Below, piece by piece: positions 7,769 to 16,150 of a DNA stretch of 64,000 nucleotides. The DNA is taken from contig NZ_CP012479.1 in NCBI RefSeq assembly GCF_001281315.1, forward strand, positions 1,488,001 through 1,552,000, in the 5' to 3' direction. Position numbers and translations under genes: made by a program. The notes under the pieces are model-generated. The model was not told the origin of the DNA and ran no database searches. It saw only the letters and a program-made list of their open reading frames with translations. Source of the DNA: Arthrobacter sp. ERGS1:01. Its GTDB lineage: Bacteria > Actinomycetota > Actinomycetes > Actinomycetales > Micrococcaceae. How positions within the stretch are numbered: position 1 is the stretch's first letter; every line of letters starts with the position of its first letter.

Positions 7769-8935
7769 TGGCGGTGGTCCAACTCGACGCAGGACCCGGA
7801 TGGATGGGCCTGCTCACCGCGGCCGTGTGGTTGCCCTGGCTCGTCAGTGGCCTGCCGGCCGGTGTCTGGGTGGATCGGCTGCCACCGCGGATCGTGATGA
7901 TTGCTGCCGACGTCGTCTCGGCCGCGGCATTATTAACCGTTCCCGTTTTTTGGTTGCTCGGCGCCCTCACCCTTGCCCATCTGCTCATCCTGGCGCTGGT
8001 CGGAGGAACCGTGGCAGTCTTCTTCCGCACGGCCTACATCAAACTCCTACCTCTCGTGGTCCCTGACCCTCAACTCGAATCCGCGAACGCGCGCCTCTTC
8101 GGCACCGAGCCGGCCACGCAGATCGCCGGCCCGGGACTGGGCGGCTTCATCGTGCAATGGCTGTCCGCGCCACTGGGAATCCTGATCGACGCCGTCAGCT
8201 TCCTGGTCTCCGCGCTGTGTCTGGCACTGATCCGCCCACGCCCATCTACGCCGTCGGCCGTCCCGGACCGTCGGATCGTGGATGGCGGCGCAAATACGAG
8301 AAGGAATCCACTTTGTCATCAGCGACCGGTCCCTGCGTGCGTTGACCCTGATCGGCGGCGTTTCCAACTTCGGCCTGACTGGATATGCCACCATGCTCGT
8401 GTTGTTTTTCGTCAATGAACTCCATCTGTCCCCGAGCGGGGTGGGGGCCGTGATGATGATGGGGAGTTGCGGTGGCCTGGTGGGAGCCACAATGGCTGCC
8501 AGCTTGGCCAGGCGAATCGGAACCGGGCGGGCGTCAACGATTCTGCTGCTCATCGGTGGGGCCGCCGCCCTCCTCATCGGCCTGCCATCCAGCGGCGATC
8601 TCCCGGTCGTGAGCATTGTTGGCATGATCCTGGTCGGTGCTGCCGTGGTGGCGGGCAACGTCATTCGCAGCGCGTGGCGGCAACGTTTCGTGCCGGCCCA
8701 CCTCATGGGGCGGGTCATCACCGCCAGCCAGATGCTTAACTTTGGCACGATGCCAGTGGCCGCAATAGCCGCAGGATGGATGGGGGCGAATGCTGGTATT
8801 CGGACCACGATTCTCTTCATGGCCGGTATTCACGCCATCGCGTGCTGGAGCATCCTATTCACGACGGTAGGCAGGCACAAGAATTTGCCGTCGTTCGATC
8901 CCAGCGACCATCCTCAACTGGAGCTAAAAGTATGA
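7675..8935 (+). pseudogene. MFS transporter, frameshifted as given
   Basis: The first part (from a TTG at 7675) encodes GEGVSLLGTATTSILIPLVA and further helices up to about 8230. The second part (in frame from 8282) encodes ISDRSLRALTLIGGVSNFGL to the stop at 8935. Together they make a normal 12-helix exporter of about 420 residues of the kind paired with ArsR regulators. The frame changes by a net two bases between about 8230 and 8290. Restoring one C near CGCCCACGCCC (8231-8243) and one at GGCGCAAATA (8286-8295) gives an uninterrupted linker, so two single-base losses explain it. It may be a working gene with assembly errors. The substrate is unknown. Confidence 0.75.
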
Positions 8936-9307
8936 GAGCGGAAGGGCCGCCCTGCCGTGTTGGGGGCCATTTACCTCGACATCCCAGCAGATCGACGACG
9001 CAACAATACCGCCCTGTCGAGGGCCCGGCAACGTCATCCCACCCCAAGGTACCTCCTGCCTAAAGCCTATTCGGTTGTGATCCAGACGCCGAGATCAACG
9101 GCGAAACCCAGGCAGGTGCACTGTCCATCGTTGCGTCCGCTGTGTTCCAGGCCGCCGGCTCCGCTGAGGTTGATTTGTTTGAGTGTGACCTTTTGAGGGA
9201 AATGTAACGGGTGAGGCTCGCGACACCGTGTCGCACAGCCGGGAATCGGACAGTGATGAGGGGCGTGTTGGTTCCTCATCTGTTTCCAAAAGGAAAAGGA
9301 GAATGCA
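8936..9307. other. Intergenic stretch without convincing gene
   Basis: About 370 bases between the transporter and the CsbD gene. It must hold the promoter of the stress genes. A leftward frame at 9067-9183 encodes the protein-like segment SGAGGLEHSGRNDGQCTCLG but has no start of its own, so it may be the tail of an old gene. An AAAGGAAAAGGAGA purine tract before 9308 is the ribosome binding site of the next gene. Confidence 0.4.
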
Positions 9308-9493
9308 ATGGGTATCGGAGACAAGATCGGGAATAAGGCCGAGGAGCTCAAGGGCAAGGCCAAGGAGCACATCGGTGCTGCCACGGATGATCGGGGTCTT
9401 GAAGCCGAAGGCAAAGCGGACCAGGCCAAGGCCGGTATCAAGCAGGCCGGCGAGCACGTCAAGGATGGTGCCAAGGACGTCACAGGCCGCTAA
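9308..9493 (+). CDS. CsbD family stress-response protein
   Basis: A 61-residue, highly charged, Gly/Ala/Lys-rich protein with the CsbD pattern (GIGDKIGNKAEELKGKAKEH, then GLEAEGKADQAKAGIKQAGE). Family members are small soluble proteins of the general stress regulon with no known enzymatic role. A strong AAGGAGA site precedes the ATG. A hairpin follows, and a second stress gene (GlsB) and a stress-type sigma factor lie just downstream. Confidence 0.9.
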   Translation: MGIGDKIGNKAEELKGKAKEHIGAATDDRGLEAEGKADQAKAGIKQAGEHVKDGAKDVTGR

Positions 9494-9510
9494 TACCCGC
9501 GGAGATACTT

Positions 9511-9535
9511 GGGCGGGCCCAGAGGGGGCCCGCCC
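9511..9535 (+). terminator. Hairpin between csbD-like and glsB-like genes
   Basis: GGGCGGGCCC (9511-9520) pairs perfectly with GGGCCCGCCC (9526-9535) around the loop AGAGG. It could end the CsbD transcript or limit read-through into the GlsB gene. Confidence 0.65.
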
Positions 9536-9575
9536 TCACTCGACCTGAGAAGTCGAACCAAGAAGGAGTTTTTTC

Positions 9576-9836
9576 ATGAGTTTTGTCGCGTTCCTGATTC
9601 TGGGACTCATCGTTGGTGCGATCGCGAAAGCCATCCTGCCGGGCCGTCAAAATGGCGGCATCCTTATCACCATGCTCCTGGGAGTCGTGGGTGCCCTGCT
9701 TGGCGGATGGATCGGTGGGGCGATCTTCGGCGTCGGGCTTGAGAACTTCTGGAGCCTGCAAACCTGGCTGGTCGCCATCGTGGGCTCACTCATCGTCCTG
9801 GGCGTTTATGGTGCCGTCGTGCGCCGCCGCGCCTAA
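9576..9836 (+). CDS. GlsB/YeaQ/YmgE family stress membrane protein
   Basis: An 86-residue protein with three hydrophobic segments separated by Gly-rich turns (VGAIAKAILPGRQNGGI, GVVGALLGGWIGGAIFG, SLIVLGVYGAVVRRRA). This is the pattern of the transglycosylase-associated GlsB/YeaQ family of the inner membrane, whose members are stress induced but functionally undefined. AAGGAG precedes the ATG. It is probably expressed with the CsbD protein under stress. Confidence 0.88.
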   Translation: MSFVAFLILGLIVGAIAKAILPGRQNGGILITMLLGVVGALLGGWIGGAIFGVGLENFWSLQTWLVAIVGSLIVLGVYGAVVRRRA

Positions 9837-9849
9837 CATGACCTGACAA

Positions 9850-9887
9850 CCCCGGTCCGGGTCCTCTGCTGAGGGCCCGGACCGGGG
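9850..9887. terminator. Bidirectional terminator between glsB-like and sigma factor genes
   Basis: CCCCGGTCCGGGTCC (9850-9864) pairs with GGGCCCGGACCGGGG (9873-9887), one G-T pair, loop of eight bases. It sits between convergent genes. Confidence 0.75.
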
Positions 9888-9931
9888 TCGCTTGTAGTTG
9901 TATCCATCGGTGTGGGCTACCGTTCCGCGGC

Positions 9932-10623
9932 TTAGGCCAGGCGGCGCCCGAGGCGGTCGAGCAACTGCTTGAGCAGTCGGGAAATCTGCATCTGGCTAAC
10001 GCCGAGTTCCTGGGCGATCTGCCCCTGTGACAGCTCAAGGTCAAAGCGCAGATGAAGCAGCCGCTTGTCTTCCTCGCTCGCATCCCAGAGCATTGCTTTC
10101 ACGGTGAGCTCTCGGTCAATACGTTCATACCCGGGATCATCCGCCGCCAGAACGACGCCGGCCCCCGGCCTTCGTGGCCCGTTGGTGGGTCATTTTGCTG
10201 GACCTGTTGGGTAACCATGGCCGTCTCCGCGAGTAAGGCGAGTGTCGTTTCCATCACTGATAGGCCCGCGGCCGAGCTCAGCTCGGCGGTTGAGGGCTCA
10301 CGCCCCAGTCGCTGCGTCACTTCGGGGCGCGCGTGCCTGATCCTGAGCCTGTCCTCCTGGACTGGCCTCGGTGGCCGTACCACCCAGGAATGATCCCTAA
10401 GATATCGCTTGAGTTCCCCGGTGATGGTCGGCGCTGCAAAGGCCATGAAGCCATGGTTCCCTGCCTCACGGTACCTCCTGGCGGCCTTCACGAGTCCGAG
10501 CCTGGCTACCTGTCGCAGGTCCTCGGCCTCACACCCGGGCGCACGATAGCGGCGTGAGAGAGCGTCGGCGAGCCCCAGGAACTGAAGCACCAACTGATCT
10601 GCGCTCATCCCGGCCCCCATCAT
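9932..10623 (-). pseudogene. Stress sigma factor of the SigB/SigF group, frameshifted as given
   Basis: The N-terminal part (from ATG 10623) covers region 2 (RYRAPGCEAEDLRQVARLGL, FAAPTITGELKRYLRDHSW) and region 3 (ARPEVTQRLGREPSTAELS). Region 4 (LHLRFDLELSQGQIAQELGVSQMQISRLLKQ, read here in pieces) follows in another frame and ends at the TAA at 9932-9934. One base restored in the C run at 10162-10166 joins them through DDPGYERIDRELTV, giving a normal group 3 sigma factor of about 230 residues that would direct RNA polymerase to stress promoters. The ATG at 10623 overlaps the stop of the preceding small ORF (ATGA), supporting it as the start. CsbD and GlsB genes beside it fit a general stress role. 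Confidence 0.8.
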
Positions 10624-10820
10624 TGCTGGTCCTGGCGAGAGCGGAATGCCCACACGACGCGGACGTGGGTCCCTCGGCGGGTAGCCACGTATCCGTGGGT
10701 CTCGTTGCCTGCATCACTGACCGCCATCTTCGGGGCCGTGGCCTGCAAGGTGGTCGATGGTCGGCTACCAGCGAGGTCAGCCTGACATGGAGTGGCCGGT
10801 TGTGTGGTTGTCGTCGACAC
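10620..10820 (-). CDS. Small ORF coupled to the sigma factor gene, 66 aa
   Basis: A GTG start at 10820 overlaps the stop of the upstream 90-residue ORF (TAGTG), and its own TGA overlaps the sigma factor start (ATGA). This double coupling is the main reason to call it. The product begins STTTTQPATP and has a C-terminal part (NETHGYVATRRGTHVRVVW) with no family I recognise. It might be a small regulator of the sigma factor, but nothing in the sequence proves this. Confidence 0.45.
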   Translation of the reverse strand: MSTTTTQPATPCQADLAGSRPSTTLQATAPKMAVSDAGNETHGYVATRRGTHVRVVWAFRSRQDQQ

Positions 10821-11092
10821 TATTTGGCCACCCGGCCTTCAACGGGGCACGGGGATATCGACGGTTCGGGTAATTTCGCCCTGGGCGGGCTATTGAGCGC
10901 GAGTCCATTCCGGTGCAACGCCGCCACAATTTCCTGCTCGCGCAGCACTAGGAATGCAATCCGTGCTGGGTTGGCGGGATTTCTTAGTTCGTCCTCGGTC
11001 AGGGCCAGTTTCACAATAAGTTCTCGAACGCTCGCCTGGCCGAGATCGTCGTCTTCAGGCGTGGGTCCGTTCATGGTTTTGGTTGCTTCCAT
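10820..11092 (-). CDS. Hypothetical protein, 90 aa, first gene of the sigma factor operon
   Basis: An acidic N-terminus (NGPTPEDDDLGQ) is followed by a helical stretch (ASVRELIVKLALTEDELR, then ARIAFLVLREQEIVAALH). Two starts are possible, ATG 11092 or ATG 11074; the latter gives MNGPTPEDD. The gene is divergent from the LuxR-type regulator at 11178, sharing an 85-base promoter region with two palindromes. The family is unknown to me; position suggests a role in stress control together with the sigma factor. Confidence 0.6.
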   Translation of the reverse strand: MEATKTMNGPTPEDDDLGQASVRELIVKLALTEDELRNPANPARIAFLVLREQEIVAALHRNGLALNSPPRAKLPEPSISPCPVEGRVAK

Positions 11093-11128
11093 TCTCGAAC
11101 CCTATTTCTCGGAGGGGGTTAACTTCTT

Positions 11129-11161
11129 CACCCCTAGGGGTGGACTTGTCTGCCCACAAGT
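11129..11161. promoter_or_regulatory. Two palindromes in the divergent promoter region
   Basis: CACCCCTAGGGGTG (11129-11142) is a perfect 14-bp palindrome. ACTTGT (11144-11149) and ACAAGT (11156-11161) form an inverted repeat with a six-base spacer. Both lie between the sigma operon and the LuxR-type regulator gene and are candidate operators. Confidence 0.5.
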
Positions 11162-11177
11162 GCCTTACAGTGAGGGA

Positions 11178-11822
11178 ATGGAAAGCCTTCGCATCGCCCT
11201 GGTGGATGACTACGAAATCGTGCTTCGAGGGCTGGAGATGATGCTTCGGTCCTATGGGGACACAGTGGAAGTCGTCGAAATTGACCTCAATCGAGACGTG
11301 GACACACCTGTTCACCTGACGCTCTACGATACTTTTGCCGCGACCCCGGGAGACGGTGCGGACGTCCACGAGTTGGCAAGCAATCCGCTGGCCGGCAAAG
11401 TTGTTGTCTATTCCTGGGACCTTGATGAAACACGGATCAAGGCCGCATTGGCCAACGGGGCCAGCGGGTATCTTTCCAAAGGCTTGCCCGCAGCCCGACT
11501 GGTCAGTGCCCTCCACGATATCCACCGGGGAGAAGGCAACGTTTTCCAAGGACCCGCCGGCCAAACGAAATCCAGCCTCGGTGATTGGCCCGGCCGCGAG
11601 GAAGGCCTTACACAACGGGAGGCCGAGGTGCTCGCACTGATCACTCAAGGGTTGAACAACGCCGAGATCGCCGACAGGGCCCGACTATCAATCAACACCG
11701 TCAAGACCTTTATCCGGAGCTGCTACCGCCGCATCGGGGTAACTGACCGCTCGAACGCCATCCTTTGGGGCCTTGAACACGGGTTCTTTCCTGACCACAA
11801 ACGCGTCAAACCGCGCAAATAA
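11178..11822 (+). CDS. LuxR-family response regulator with an unusual receiver
   Basis: A 214-residue protein. The receiver has the acidic pair (ALVDDYEIV) and the conserved Lys (GYLSKGL), but the phosphoacceptor strand reads HLTLYDTFAATPGDGAD: an Asp is present but the usual D-x-x-M-P pattern is absent. The C-terminal LuxR helix-turn-helix (LTQREAEVLALITQGLNNAEIADRA, given in part, then SINTVKTFIRSCYRRIGV) is normal. There is no partner kinase nearby, so it may be controlled by other means than phosphorylation. ATG 11178 is preceded by GAGGGA. It is divergent from the sigma factor operon. Confidence 0.85.
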   Translation: MESLRIALVDDYEIVLRGLEMMLRSYGDTVEVVEIDLNRDVDTPVHLTLYDTFAATPGDGADVHELASNPLAGKVVVYSWDLDETRIKAALANGASGYLSKGLPAARLVSALHDIHRGEGNVFQGPAGQTKSSLGDWPGREEGLTQREAEVLALITQGLNNAEIADRARLSINTVKTFIRSCYRRIGVTDRSNAILWGLEHGFFPDHKRVKPRK

Positions 11823-12142
11823 GAGCCTGTCATTTTTCAAAGACGAGTACGCAAATGCAGTATCCAAAAATTAGGCGTCGGCTTCGCCCGCCCGATTTTC
11901 AGAAGTACTCTGCACGGAATTTCAGATGCCTGCAGCGTTGTGCTCCTGGGACCGCAGGGAATCCTCTTGTAGAGGAGTGACTTTGGCCTAGAGGAACCAG
12001 TCCAACGACGATGGGTACGACCCGTGCGCCGTCGCAGTCCCTCCGCAGGGCCATGGGGCTTTTACTGGAGGACCACGATTTATCTTGTCATCGTTGTGGA
12101 GTGTGGCGCATGCTCATACTGTGCTTGTGGGAAAGAAACCGC
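11823..12142. other. Intergenic stretch, nothing recognised
   Basis: About 320 bases after the LuxR-type regulator. The start is AT-rich (CATTTTTCAAAG at 11830-11841). I see no gene, no hairpin of note and no RNA gene. It contains the promoter of the small membrane protein gene that follows. Confidence 0.35.
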
Positions 12143-12361
12143 ATGAGATTTCTATTAGTCGTGTGGTGTGTCCTGGCAATCTTTTCGATGATAGAACTGT
12201 TCCTCCACGCAAACGCCGCCCTGACTATTGGTGGCGCGCTGATGTTGATACTCAGCGCCATTGCAATCACCTACACAATGGGACGCTTGGCAGTTTGGCC
12301 TTTCACTAACAAGTGCTTTAAGTATCAGGACGAGGACGCGCAAACTTCAAAAGGGGCTTGA
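12143..12361 (+). CDS. Small membrane protein, 72 aa
   Basis: From ATG 12143, preceded by GGGAAAG, the product has two hydrophobic helices (FLLVVWCVLAIFSMIELFL and LTIGGALMLILSAIAITYT) and a charged tail (YQDEDAQTSKGA). An upstream in-frame ATG at 12011 gives a Cys/Arg-rich extension that does not look protein-like. No family is recognised. Confidence 0.55.
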   Translation: MRFLLVVWCVLAIFSMIELFLHANAALTIGGALMLILSAIAITYTMGRLAVWPFTNKCFKYQDEDAQTSKGA

Positions 12362-12365
12362 ACTG

Positions 12366-12779
12366 TCAACTTCCTTCGGCGGTTGAATCGCCGCCTCGGT
12401 TGGTGGTCTTCGATGTCCAGTGGGGAACCACCGGCGGGACCACCGAAGGGGCGTTAAACCCCCTGGCACGGCTCAGGTCTTTGGTAATTGCTTCCATGGT
12501 TTGACTGAACGCAATCTCGAGGTCGACTCCGTAGGCGTCAGCCAGTGAAAGCACTGACCAAAGACAGTCCGCGAGTTCGTGTGCGACAGCTACATCAAGT
12601 TCGTCCCATTGTCGTACTCCGGCCTTGCCCTGAACAAGCTTCGCCAAATCTCCGACATTGCCCATGAAACCGAGCATCAGTTCTTCGTGGCTCCATTCGC
12701 GTCCATAGCGTTGCTTTTCCATAGCCGAGTAAAGCGATCGCACAGCGCGGGCCTGCTGTTGCATTTCTTGAAAGTCCAT
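12366..12779 (-). CDS. MazG-like nucleotide pyrophosphohydrolase
   Basis: A 137-residue all-helical protein. The motif pair EELMLGFMGNVGDLAKLVQG and HELADCLWSVLSLAD corresponds to the E-x-x-E/D...E-x-x-D metal-binding helices of the MazG superfamily, although the first pair is weakened (ELMLGFMGNVGD). Family members hydrolyse non-canonical or excess NTPs/dNTPs to monophosphates. The C-terminal 25 residues are Pro-rich and likely disordered. ATG 12779 starts the first helix; an upstream ATG at 12818 is less likely. It is convergent with the small membrane protein gene. Confidence 0.75.
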   Translation of the reverse strand: MDFQEMQQQARAVRSLYSAMEKQRYGREWSHEELMLGFMGNVGDLAKLVQGKAGVRQWDELDVAVAHELADCLWSVLSLADAYGVDLEIAFSQTMEAITKDLSRARGFNAPSVVPPVVPHWTSKTTNRGGDSTAEGS

Positions 12780-12847
12780 GTGCCCAGTATGGCGAACACA
12801 GGTAGGGGAGCGAAGCAAGGGGAGGATGTCGACCGAACGCGGAACCT

Positions 12848-13777
12848 CTACCCGTCAGATTTCCTGGACAAGAGCCATTGGACTTCTTCGGCTATGAGAT
12901 CGAGACCGTTTCCGACTGGCTGGTATCCAAGCTCGAGAGCAGCAGATGAATCCAGGATCATCTCCGTCATCCAGGGGTGGCTGCCCCGATCCAGGCCACC
13001 GTAGACGCGCTCAATCTGTCCATCCCAGGCAAGCTCGGCCGCAATGGCAGCTACAATCTTCTCCGCCGTTGGAGTGTCGGGATCGGCGGCGTTGAGAATG
13101 CGGCGGCCCGGGAGCAGCGCGACGGTCTTGATCAAAGCAGCTGTGTTCCTTGCGGCAGTGAGGTGGTCAGTGGTGTCGGCCTGCGCAAGCCGGATGCTCC
13201 GATTGCCATTGAGCATCCAATCGACGATGCTACTGGTTCGCGGGTTCCGCGCCCATCGACCATGGACTTTTGATGGTCTGATCACGGTGACCGGAAGCCC
13301 AGAGTCAAGCGCAACCAACTCCGCAGCGACCTTGCCTGGGGCGTATCCATCACGGGAAAATGGGTTCCCATCGTCTGGGGCAGGCGGCAACGTTGGACCG
13401 TCTTCACGAATCGGGGCAGAGAAGCGGGGCCGTTCATCACTGTTGACATGTCTCCCGAAGTCATCAACGTAAACAGCCCGACTCGAAATCAAGACCAGGT
13501 TACTTATTGACGTCATCACGGGCAGGAGTGCCCGCACATGTGGTCCGGAGTACGTGAGGAGATCTACCAATAGGTCCGCACCATTGCCAACAAGACGTTC
13601 AACACTGCAAGTGGCGCTTCGTTCAATCTGGTGGAAACACACACCGGCGTCCGATAGTTCACGCGGCATTCGTGACCGGCTGCGTCCAGTGACCTCTACG
13701 GTCCATCCTGAGTTGGCCAGGACCAGCGCGGTTGCACCACCTATCGCACCTGTTCCACCCAAAAGAATCGCACGCAT
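12848..13777 (-). CDS. NAD-dependent epimerase/dehydratase family protein
   Basis: A 309-residue extended SDR-like protein with the N-terminal nucleotide-binding motif GGTGAIGGATALVLA and a VTGRSRSR second-strand end, which favours NADP or NAD binding. The middle contains DGYAPGKVAAE, where Tyr and Lys of the YxxxK catalytic motif appear as Y-A-P-G-K. The C-terminal half (GRRILNAADPDTPTAEKI) matches reductase-like members acting on nucleotide sugars or similar. The substrate is unknown. It stands alone between the MazG-like gene and a TetR gene. Confidence 0.8.
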   Translation of the reverse strand: MRAILLGGTGAIGGATALVLANSGWTVEVTGRSRSRMPRELSDAGVCFHQIERSATCSVERLVGNGADLLVDLLTYSGPHVRALLPVMTSISNLVLISSRAVYVDDFGRHVNSDERPRFSAPIREDGPTLPPAPDDGNPFSRDGYAPGKVAAELVALDSGLPVTVIRPSKVHGRWARNPRTSSIVDWMLNGNRSIRLAQADTTDHLTAARNTAALIKTVALLPGRRILNAADPDTPTAEKIVAAIAAELAWDGQIERVYGGLDRGSHPWMTEMILDSSAALELGYQPVGNGLDLIAEEVQWLLSRKSDG

Positions 13778-13886
13778 TTCAATCTCCCCAACTTTGGCCG
13801 AAATTGCAGTCTACGGTGTCACTGCTAGCTTCGATTGGGGGTTTTCTCCGACGGGCGTCACGCGTCAGTTGCAACTCCTTGAACGC

Positions 13887-14474
13887 TTAGGAGCCCGTCC
13901 GGGGTCTGAGGCCATCGAGCAGGATGTCGAGGAGCTTGTTTGCATTCACCGAGGGGCCCGCCTGGTGTGCGACGGTGAAGATCCCTATGAGACCAGCCGA
14001 GAGATCTTCTGCGGATATGTCGGGCCGAAGGACTCCGGCCTTGACGCCAGCGTCAAGGATGGTCGAAATCGCCTCCAGAAGTTGCTCTCTCGTGCGTGCG
14101 TGTGTCGTGTCGCCCGATTCGACCATCGACAGCAGTGTCGCGATCATGCCGCTCTTTGCTGCGATCCAGTCGCCAAACAGATCCATCCACCGCCGTAGCG
14201 CCACGTCAGGTGTTTCGTGGGCGAGTAGCTCGGCGGCACCGTTCGTGAGGCGAATTACTTGATCTCGATAGACCGCTTCGACGAGTGACTCGCGCGTCGG
14301 GAAGTTGCGATAAAGGGTTGCGATGCCGACCCCTGCCTCTTTGGCGATGGCGCGCATGGATGGCTCGGTGTGGGCTGAGGCGAGGACGCGCGTCGCCACG
14401 GCGAGCAACTGCTCACGGTTGCGCGCTGCATCGGATCGCGGTGAGCGCGTTTCAATACTTGCCAAATGGATCAT
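13887..14474 (-). CDS. TetR-family transcriptional repressor
   Basis: A 195-residue regulator. The N-terminal helix-turn-helix reads MRAIAKEAGVGIATLYRNFPTRESL (here shown in part: AIAKEAGVGIATLYRNF), and the C-terminal part is the helical ligand-binding domain. It is divergent from an NADPH:quinone reductase-like gene with 76 bases between them. A perfect 11-bp inverted repeat in that gap overlaps its own start codon, so it very probably represses both genes. Confidence 0.88.
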   Translation of the reverse strand: MIHLASIETRSPRSDAARNREQLLAVATRVLASAHTEPSMRAIAKEAGVGIATLYRNFPTRESLVEAVYRDQVIRLTNGAAELLAHETPDVALRRWMDLFGDWIAAKSGMIATLLSMVESGDTTHARTREQLLEAISTILDAGVKAGVLRPDISAEDLSAGLIGIFTVAHQAGPSVNANKLLDILLDGLRPRTGS

Positions 14475-14507
14475 GCTCCGTTTATCGTTGACTTACAAAC
14501 GGAGCAT
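14473..14507. promoter_or_regulatory. Candidate TetR operator with overlapping promoter
   Basis: ATGCTCCGTTT (14473-14483) and AAACGGAGCAT (14497-14507) form a perfect 11-bp inverted repeat with a 13-base spacer. The spacer contains TTGACT (14488-14493), a -35-like element for the rightward oxidoreductase gene, and the left arm covers the TetR start codon. Confidence 0.7.
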
Positions 14508-14550
14508 AGTCCACTTTGACTAGTCCCGCAAAGACGAAAGGAACCACACC

Positions 14551-15483
14551 ATGGAGCCCAGCACGAGTCGCGCGGTACTTCTCAAAAAGTTCGGTGGACC
14601 GGAGAACCTAATCATCAGCAGCGTGCCCGAGCCCCACGCCGGACCCGGCGAGATTCGCGTCCGCGTCACCGCCGCGGGCCTGAACCCGATGGACTGGTTC
14701 ATGACCTCGGATCCAGATACCGCAGCGCGCTTCGGCTTCACACTGCCTGTTGGTTACGGCACCGACTACGCCGGCGTCGTCGACGAAGTCGGCCCGGGAG
14801 TCAACACCTACGCGATCGGCGACCGCGTGTTCGGCACCGCCCTCTCGCGCGCCCTCGCCGACCACCTCGTGATCGCTGCGGACAGGAACATCTCCTCGGG
14901 CGTCGCGCACCACACACCGGACGGTGTTGACGACCGCACCGCCGCCACCCTGTCGATCGCGGGCAGCACCGCGGCCGCCGCTCTCACCGTCCTCGACCTC
15001 GGTCCCGACGACACCGTGCTGATCGGCGGCGCGGGTGGCGGGGTTGGCGTCTTCGCAGTGCAACTCGCGAAGATCGCGGGCGCCCGTGTCATCGGCACCG
15101 GCTCCCCGTCCAACGTGGAATACCTCGAAAGCCTCGGCGCCGAACCCGTCGCGTACGGCGAGGGGCTGGTCGGCAGGATCCGCGATTTCGGTGTCACGGT
15201 TACCGCAGCCCTCGACCTGCACGGCACCGACACGGTCGATGTCGCTCGCGAGCTGGGTGTCGCGGATGACCGGATCTGCACGATCGCGGCGGCCGTTCCC
15301 GGTGTCACCGCAGCCAACGGCGCCAACGCCGGAGCCGAGGCGCTTCTTGATATCGCACGCCTCGTTGAAAGCGGCGACCTCCGGGTGCCGATCGCCGCAA
15401 CGTTCCCCATCGACGACATTCGATCCGCCGTCGAGCTGCAGGCGGGACGCCACGTCCGAGGCAAGGTCGTCGTCGACCTGTAG
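14551..15483 (+). CDS. NADP-dependent oxidoreductase, quinone reductase-like MDR family
   Basis: A 310-residue medium-chain reductase. The GroES-like N-terminal half (GPGEIRVRVTAAGLNPMDW, GYGTDYAGVVDEVGPGV) lacks the catalytic zinc ligands, as in quinone oxidoreductases. The Rossmann half has GGAGGGVGVFAVQLAK. Family members reduce quinones, enals or similar compounds with NADPH. It is divergent from, and probably controlled by, the TetR protein at 13887-14474, so its substrate or a related toxic compound is likely the inducer. Confidence 0.88.
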   Translation: MEPSTSRAVLLKKFGGPENLIISSVPEPHAGPGEIRVRVTAAGLNPMDWFMTSDPDTAARFGFTLPVGYGTDYAGVVDEVGPGVNTYAIGDRVFGTALSRALADHLVIAADRNISSGVAHHTPDGVDDRTAATLSIAGSTAAAALTVLDLGPDDTVLIGGAGGGVGVFAVQLAKIAGARVIGTGSPSNVEYLESLGAEPVAYGEGLVGRIRDFGVTVTAALDLHGTDTVDVARELGVADDRICTIAAAVPGVTAANGANAGAEALLDIARLVESGDLRVPIAATFPIDDIRSAVELQAGRHVRGKVVVDL

Positions 15484-15703
15484 TCAACGACCGTTGCCTT
15501 CACGGTCGTGTTTCGGGATGCTGAACCGTCGGAATTCGGAAGTGAACCACACGCGACAGTTTGGCCCGCTTCGGGAACGCTGAGCGGGACCATTGGTCGA
15601 GGCTGAAAGTGGCCATTTGAAGAGGCGAGCAAAGACTCCGTTCGCATGGTTGGGACCTTGCTCTGTAGGCTAACTGTAGAGATCAAGCGTTGGGGGAGAC
15701 GTT

Positions 15704-16150
15704 GTGAGGCGTATTGGCATTGTCATCGCGGCGATCGTTGTGGCCCTGGTGGCCGGTGTCCTTCTGAGTCCGCCAATTCCTGCGAACCCGATAATCAGTG
15801 CGCTCGACCGTGACGCGACGCCGTCCGACGCCGTTCCCGCTGGGGTTCCGCCCGTCTCATCGGGAGAGTCCACAACCAGGCTTTTGGCTACAGATGACGG
15901 GATCCGGTATTTTGTAGGGCAATCCGCTGGCGCAACTTGTCTCACTATTTATCCAGATCAGCAACCATCTGCATGGACTGCTGGCTGTTGGAATGGCGCA
16001 GATTCGGGCGCCGAACTGGTCCGGATAGGTGTCGAAGGTCTTGTTGAAGCCGTGCTTGTTTCCGACAACTATGATGCCTCCGGCCTGGTCCACGAGGGGT
16101 TCTGGCGTGTTCAACCGAATATCTACGTCAAGAGGTCCACAGGAGCTTAA
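15704..16150 (+). CDS. Membrane-anchored or secreted hypothetical protein, 148 aa
   Basis: It starts at GTG 15704 behind a strong GGGGGAG site. Residues 3-25 are a hydrophobic signal/anchor (IGIVIAAIVVALVAGVLLS), followed by a Pro/Ser linker and a compact C-terminal domain with two Cys (AGATCLTIYP, TAGCWNG) that could form a disulfide outside the cell. No family is recognised. It is a single gene. Confidence 0.6.
   Translation: MRRIGIVIAAIVVALVAGVLLSPPIPANPIISALDRDATPSDAVPAGVPPVSSGESTTRLLATDDGIRYFVGQSAGATCLTIYPDQQPSAWTAGCWNGADSGAELVRIGVEGLVEAVLVSDNYDASGLVHEGFWRVQPNIYVKRSTGA

Noticed and set aside
9067..9483. Leftward frame covering the CsbD gene and containing SGAGGLEHSGRNDGQC
   Set aside because: Part of it looks protein-like, but it runs antisense through the csbD-like gene and has no start or ribosome binding site. 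At most 9067-9183 is an old gene tail.
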